Source of the DNA: Amanita rubescens
Taxonomy: Eukaryota; Basidiomycota; Agaricomycetes; Agaricales; Amanitaceae
Direction: 5' to 3'
Assembly (NCBI GenBank): GCA_015039365.1
Contig: WION01000511.1
Coordinates: forward strand, 1 to 38,310
DNA length: 38,310 bases
The notes under the pieces were generated by a model that was not told the DNA's origin, did not search any database, and saw only the letters and a list, made by a program, of their open reading frames with translations. Shown here piece after piece: positions 33,690-38,310 of this stretch. Position 1 is the first letter of the stretch. Each line of letters begins with the position of its first letter. The translations under genes and the position numbers were made by a program.

Positions 33690-33860
33690 CAAGTATCTTT
33701 CCTCCAGGATCTCGTCACAGCCCGGATAATAAAAGACATCCCTGTTTTTTGGAACCGAGTACACAGTTCGATATAGTCAGTGGAGATACGTCGAGGTTCG
33801 CCTACTCCTTCCGCGAACGTCGCTTCCTCACAAAGAGCGATATGTGTATGCTGAAGAATC
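33690..33860 (+). pseudogene. Trefoil-gene fragment, copy B2
   Basis: On the plus strand this stretch aligns with the minus-strand A2 fragment at DNA level. GGATCTCGTCACAGC matches AATCACGTCACAGC, and CTCCTTCCGCGAACGTCGC matches CTTGTTCCGCGAACGCCGC. Single-base indels break the shared frame. It is therefore a decayed relative of A2 in mirrored orientation. Confidence 0.4.
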
Positions 33861-34695
33861 ACCTGAACAACGGCTTACTCACGAGTCGAGATGATACCCG
33901 AGGCCAAAATGTTTGGGTTCATTCGTTCGAGCCTAGACGACGTACGCGTTCTGTTGCTCTGATGTCCAACTCCCGTCGGACAAGAACTTTACTTTTAAAG
34001 AAGACGGTCACATCGCCGGCAGGCGGTAAAACGAGCGTTACCACCACTCATTTGTGTGATCTCGTACTCACTCTGCATCGATAGTCTATTCGTAGCCTTG
34101 AGAAGGCGTAAATAAAAGTTCCGCTTTATCGCACGAAAAGGTGCGAGAGCAATGTCCATTATAGGATAATGGTAGAAAGCACTTTCATGGGTCTATTCGG
34201 TTCCAAGGATGTCGTTTGATACACCCTGGCTTTTGAATTCAAGGGCTTACTCCTCTGACAACGGCGACTGACCTAATTCAAGAATCAAAGCCTTCAGACC
34301 AGATCACCGGTTCAGAACCTGCTTGGTGCGGACTCGCTGTTGCCGCGGAAGGAGAAAGGCAATTTCACATTCCAACGCTTTGCTCTTTCCAAAATCGCCA
34401 GCCCGAGGTGTGATGCACAGTACGCAGTGCTCAGAACAATTTGCAAAAGACATCTTACACAGTTCGATTCGAGGACCCCTGATGATGACAGTCCACGGGC
34501 CGTTCTAAAAAGACGATATGGTTCTCCTGAGTTCGCCGTTTGACACCGAGATTCCTCGTAACCTTGCTTCGTCTGGGAATGGTTCAAGGCAGCCGAATTT
34601 CGAAGCTCAATTCACGTAACATCCAAGGGTACATAAAGCAGGCTGGTTTTATGGCACTGCCCCGGCATTGAACTCCAGAGCTTACTCTTCCACCA

Positions 34696-35330
34696 ATGGC
34701 GACTTATTCGATCAAAAACGTTGAGACGCAACGTTCTGTCACCACCCTTAGCAATGAAGAAGCCGGTGATCCCGTGAGCACCTACTTTGGCTCCACTGTA
34801 GGCAACTGTCATTATCCTCTGCTTGCGTAGTCAGCTTATCTGCATTTAAGATTCTCACTTTCAGTAACACTCTTAGTGGGTCCGAAACCTTTACAAGCAT
34901 TAAAGGCGACTCCGGGTTATACATCAGCCCGGGACCCGACGTAGGTCTACTGCCTTTTCATCTAATCATGGCTGTTCTCAATTTGTAAAGGACAAAATCC
35001 TGAGATGGTCCGAGGCCGAATTTTCTTGGAACGCAGTCCTCGTAGACTCCGATGCGAGTTACTACGAGTAAGCCACAATTTACCTTTGGAGTACTCGTGT
35101 GTCCTCTCCTCTGACGGTTATGACATGAGTAAGCAGGCACAAGAACCCTCGGAGTACTTAACCGGTAACCCGAGATATAGGCTCGCTCCCGCTGGGTGAA
35201 AACTCGTGCTACGGGTCCCAGGATTACTGTATCGCGCCCTTCCTAGCCATCCAGTAGAGAAACAAAAGATCAAAAACTTACTTTTATCGATAAGATCCCC
35301 CTTTTGCCCAGATAAAGAAGTCTTATGGAA
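34696..35330 (+). pseudogene. Small beta-trefoil-like gene, copy B (broken)
   Basis: Mirror copy of gene A. Exons 1-3 (34696-34797, 34851-34940, 34991-35067) have exactly the lengths of copy A (102, 90, 77 nt), keep their frame and splice sites, and start MATYSIKNVETQRSVTT. After exon 3 the intron is longer because a segment is repeated (35096-35158). The exon 4 counterpart then runs into a stop within five codons (LAPAG), and the sequence beyond aligns to copy A only with indels. The last exon counterpart near 35298 is degraded. The C-terminal trefoil lobe would be missing, so the gene is probably inactive. Confidence 0.55.
35088..35158 (+). repeat. Diverged tandem duplication in copy B intron 3
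   Basis: GGAGTACT occurs at 35088-35095 and again at 35151-35158. The bases before each copy also align (exon 3 end, a GA-GTAAGC donor, then the GGAGTACT word), so about 63 bp spanning the exon 3/intron 3 border has been duplicated and has diverged. Copy A has only one such unit. Confidence 0.5.
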
Positions 35331-35442
35331 GATCTATTAGTGCAGTAGGTTGAAATACGTGCGATTGTTGAACGATGTGGTATATTCGACATTTTGGACA
35401 TACGATTGATGTATCCCCATGAAGGGGAATCGATTTTGGAAT

Positions 35443-35480
35443 CGTGTACTGTACTAGATGGAATACAATCAAACTTCAAC
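35443..35480 (+). repeat. Right flanking direct repeat of the trefoil cluster
   Basis: Counterpart of 31604-31637. A further degenerate copy of its core (ATGGAATACAGC..ATCAAAC) follows at about 35509-35530. Confidence 0.5.
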
Positions 35481-35524
35481 ATGATTGACGATGATCTTCG
35501 CCCATCGTATGGAATACAGCACTA

Positions 35525-36192
35525 TCAAACTGCCAATGAAGTCGCCTTTTTCCGCTTCTCATCCCTCTCTTTAAACTTCTTTTGCGACTCTTGCTGTTTC
35601 AAAGCTGCTTTAACAAGTCTCTGCCGTTTCCGTCTCCCACTTCCTCTTTTAGGGCCACTTATAACCACATTCTCCGTCATTCTCTTCTTTCGACGGGCTG
35701 CCTGCTCTGCGCGTGTTTTCTCCCGTTTCTTGTCCCGTTTCCGGAGGGTTGTCATCGACGATTTGAGTAGTGATCCGTAGGCGGCGTGGAATTTTTCTAA
35801 TTCGCCTGGGTTAACCTTGAAAAAAGGCTGTGAAAAAGAGTTGAAGATGGATGTGGATGGAAACTTACCCTTGTAGAGAATCTGACTTGTTTCCCGTCCA
35901 TCACGCGTATGTAGCAAGGGTATTCGCGCGTATCTTCTGCGCCATCTTCATGTTTCATAGTCGAATCTTCTCCATCGTGTATCACTATGACAAGCAAAAA
36001 CTGGTGTCAAAAGAACGGAGCTTGATGAGAAAGTGATAGTGTACGCACATCGTTTATGTGTAAGCCATATCGAGCCTTTGGAGGTGTCGAATAGCGCTTC
36101 TAATTGTTTGAGGAACTAGAAATGAAAATGTTTTGCGATAAAATAAAAGAGTCTGGGAGAAGACTTACGGTGTCGTTGTCGACGACCTGCAT
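35525..36192 (-). CDS. SRP14: Signal recognition particle subunit SRP14
   Basis: Four exons: 36192-36169 (24 bp), 36115-36049, 35984-35869 and 35815-35525; 165 aa. SRP14 forms the Alu-domain heterodimer that slows translation while the ribosome is targeted to the ER. Family features: the N-terminal FLKQLEALFDTSK-GSIWLTHKR, the long charged loop GEDSTMKHEDG, EYPCYIRVMDGK and the closing helix with F-AYGSLLKSSM-TLRKRDKK. The C-terminal 60 residues form a very basic Lys/Arg tail, longer than in animals; an extended tail is common in fungi. The start is set by the short first exon MQVVDNDT. It shares a 131-bp divergent promoter with the MET1-like gene. Confidence 0.93.
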
Positions 36193-36323
36193 CGTTGGCC
36201 TGCCCTGACGCGGGAAACGTCAAAAGCGGACTTGCCAAAAATAGACCAATTCCGGATTAGCAATGAGCACGACACTAAAAAACAATTTAAATCCTATTCA
36301 GACTCATAGGCTTCCCAGGCGCT
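36193..36323. promoter_or_regulatory. Bidirectional promoter between SRP14 and MET1-like gene
   Basis: Only 131 bp separate the two start codons. It contains TGACGCGGGAAACGTCA (about 36208-36224), an imperfect palindrome with TGACG and CGTCA ends, the type of site bound by bZIP or related factors. An upstream ATG at 36263 opens a frame that overlaps the MET1-like start in another phase and would act as an upstream ORF if it is transcribed. Confidence 0.5.
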
Positions 36324-38242
36324 ATGCAGGATACCCAGTATCCAAATCCGACACCAGGAGCTTCCTTGGTTCTCGCTTTTCGTCTGCAGAGCCGTACGAC
36401 GTTGATCATCGGTTCAGGAAAACTTGCGGCCTCTCGGGCGTTATCAGCGTTGGAAGCTGACTCTACGGTTGTGGTCCTTACACGTGGTGGGCTTGATTCT
36501 GCTTGTGAAGAGCTGCGATGGAGAGCAGGTCAGGGGCAGCTGACCGTCCTGGACTGGGACGCCTGTCACGGTGCTGCTTCGCAGGAATCCGAAGGAGACT
36601 CGGGCGCTTTGCAATCTTTTCTCAATAGCTATGACGGCGATATCAGCTTTATCTGCGTCACAGACACATTGATTGGCACCATCGATAGGCGAAGCAAAGC
36701 CTCCGCGTCTCGAATCTACCAAATATGCAGGGCGCGAGGTATCCCCGTTAATACGACGGACATGCCTGAGTTTTGCGACTTTTCGTTCACGTCCACGCAC
36801 CGTTTTGAGGATCACACGTCTGGGGAACGTACATGCCTTCAAGTAGGAGTGACGACGAACTCGAAAGGTTGTCGGTTGGCTGGAAGGGTTCGAAGGGACA
36901 TCGTTGCGAAACTCCCAAAAGAAATCGGTGCTGCGGCAGCTAATCTAGGGAAGCTCAGAGCTTTAGCTAAAGCTTCCTCGGATGCCTTTTCATCCGGTGC
37001 GGATTTCCCATCTGCAAATGATGCAGATACAGAAGAAGCATGCGAAGACAGCGAAGAAGCCACTCCAAATAAACCCGTTCCTTTGCGTCCCTCCTCAGAA
37101 ACAGATCTCGAATTATTAACACGAAGGATAAAATGGGTGGCTCAGGTCAGCGAGTACTGGTCGATACCTAAACTAGCTGCCATGTCAGAACACGAAATGC
37201 ACAGTCTACTATCCGGGAAGGACATGAACGATACCGCAAATGCTAGCATAGTCAACCCATCTTCCACTTTCGTCCATCATATAGATCTACCGCCTCGCCC
37301 CTCAAAGAATGGAAAAATCATCCTTATCGGATCAGGACCAGGTCACCCATCGCTGCTCACCACCGCGGCACACAATACGCTCACGAACCTAGCCGATCTC
37401 GTACTATCTGACAAGCTCGTTCCAGAACCTGTGTTGGCTTTAATACCCAAAACCGTAGAGCTCAAAATCGCAAGAAAGTTCCCAGGAAACGCGGATGGCG
37501 CGCAGAGCGAACTGATGGAAATAGCAGTTGACGCTGCGAAACGGGGGTTGACCGTCGTCCGGGTTAGTCGTCTTTGGTCCTCATCCGTTTTCTCGACTTG
37601 AATTTTCGGTATTATCCACAGTTGAAACAAGGAGATCCATCGGTTTTCGGACGTGCGGGAGAGGAAATTTTGTATTTCAGGTCGCGCGGATTCGAGCCGC
37701 TCGTTGTTCCAGGAGTCAGTTCGGCACTCGCTGGGCCTACGTTCGCTGGTATACCCGTAACCCAGCGTGGCGTAGCCGAGTCGCTCATCATCTGCACGGG
37801 AGTCGGTCGGAAGGGAAAAGAGATCCAGCTGCCTGGATATCAACGGAGCAGGACTCTCGTCATTTTGATGGGCGTTGCTCGTCTTACTCAAGTAGTCAAG
37901 GCATTGACGTCTGAGGAAGAAGAATCTAGTGCTCATCGTGAAGGTTCTGCATACCCATTACATACCCCGGTTGCAATTATAGAAAGAGCTTCGATGCCGG
38001 ATCAGAGGATCACATTTTCCACGTTGAAGGATGTCGTGAAGGCCCTCGATAGTATTGGTGAGCAACGACCTCCCGGGATGATTGTGATTGGCTGGTCGGT
38101 TCTGTCGCTCAGCGGGGAAGGGGATGTTATTGTCTTGGACGAGCCAAGTAATCGAGACGAAGACAGGGTTAAGCGTTGGTTGGGAAGTGGAATATGCTGG
38201 AAGGTAAAAGAGGGTATGGCAGAAGGTTGGGCAGAAATGTAA
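36324..38242 (+). CDS. MET1: Uroporphyrinogen-III C-methyltransferase (MET1-like)
   Basis: Two exons, 36324-37562 and 37622-38242, joined in phase 0 by a 59-bp intron; 619 aa. The enzyme methylates uroporphyrinogen III with SAM to precorrin-2, the first step to siroheme, the cofactor of sulfite and nitrite reductases. The N-terminal third is the precorrin-2 dehydrogenase-like Rossmann region (TTLIIGSGKLAASRA, and VCVTD-like strands). The methylase domain begins at about residue 329 with IILIGSGPGHPSLLT. It continues after the intron with LKQGDPSVFGRAGEE, VVPGVSSALAGPTFAGIPVTQRGVA and PVAIIERASMPDQR, all diagnostic of SUMT enzymes. The fusion architecture matches fungal Met1. The reading frame is complete. 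It is divergent from SRP14. Confidence 0.93.
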
Positions 38243-38310
38243 TGAACCGTAAGGGTGTTTAATCCTCTTTTAACCGCAGCTCTGAACTCTCTATTAGGGA
38301 TTGAAAATGT

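Larger units (their letters stand above)
32030..35330. repeat. Large inverted duplication carrying trefoil genes
   Basis: Left arm about 32030-33470, right arm about 34312-35330, read on opposite strands. Matched pieces: trefoil gene A with gene B; the upstream stretch 32641-32850 with 34695-34490, near-identical over runs such as GAACCATTCCCAGACGAAGC; and 33355-33470 with 34460-34312, both ending GCACCAAGCAGGTTCTGAACC. The left arm carries an extra block of about 500 bp (32860-33355) holding a third trefoil-like fragment. A related decayed fragment lies near 33690-33860 in the centre. Confidence 0.75.

Noticed and set aside
33749..34084. 111-codon plus-strand ORF near the centre of the inverted repeat
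   Set aside because: Its left part aligns at DNA level with the A2 trefoil fragment but in a different reading frame, so the open frame is accidental.
35088..35158. 8-bp repeated GGAGTACT as a transposon target-site duplication
   Set aside because: The intervening 55 bp have no terminal inverted repeats and align to the adjacent exon/intron border, so a tandem duplication explains them better.

Overview
The window looks like nuclear DNA of a mushroom-forming basidiomycete (Agaricomycetes). Its genes are split by many short introns of about 48-66 bp with GT...AG ends. The conserved genes are eukaryotic, and several families are typical of basidiomycetes: DUF6534 membrane proteins, a polyporopepsin-like aspartic protease, an RHS/Crinkler-type P-loop NTPase and small beta-trefoil proteins. 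Exon structures were worked out by eye from reading frame, splice signals and family knowledge. No RNA genes, CRISPR arrays or intact transposons were seen.

Layout. 1-4.6 kb: a two-exon small secreted protein (minus), a weak two-exon candidate, and a divergent pepsin-family protease with five exons. 4.6-6.7 kb: CCT3, the gamma subunit of the TRiC/CCT chaperonin, with 10 exons including a GC-AG intron. 8.5-17.2 kb: two paralogous DUF6534 membrane-protein genes (minus), each cut into 19 exons, flanking a plus-strand MAU2/SCC4 cohesin-loader gene. 17.2-19.7 kb: mostly non-coding, with a decayed gene and a small, very basic three-exon protein. 19.7-20.8 and 26.0-27.4 kb: two minus-strand genes sharing an SPHVHFPP-type motif. 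Between them, 21.9-23.6 kb holds an RHS/Crinkler-type NTPase gene surrounded by gene-poor sequence. 28.0-31.4 kb: a DUF726 (Mil1/TMCO4-like) alpha/beta hydrolase. 32.0-35.3 kb: a head-to-head inverted duplication of a beta-trefoil gene, one copy intact, one broken, with two further decayed fragments. 35.5-38.2 kb: SRP14 and a MET1-like siroheme-pathway methyltransferase, divergently transcribed from a 131-bp shared promoter.

Housekeeping genes (CCT3, MAU2, the DUF726 gene, SRP14, MET1) alternate with fast-evolving accessory genes (secreted protein, protease, DUF6534 pair, NTPase, trefoil cluster). CCT3 and MAU2 share a 12-bp promoter word close to their start codons. The clearest candidates for something undescribed are the palindromic trefoil cluster and the microexon-rich DUF6534 pair.
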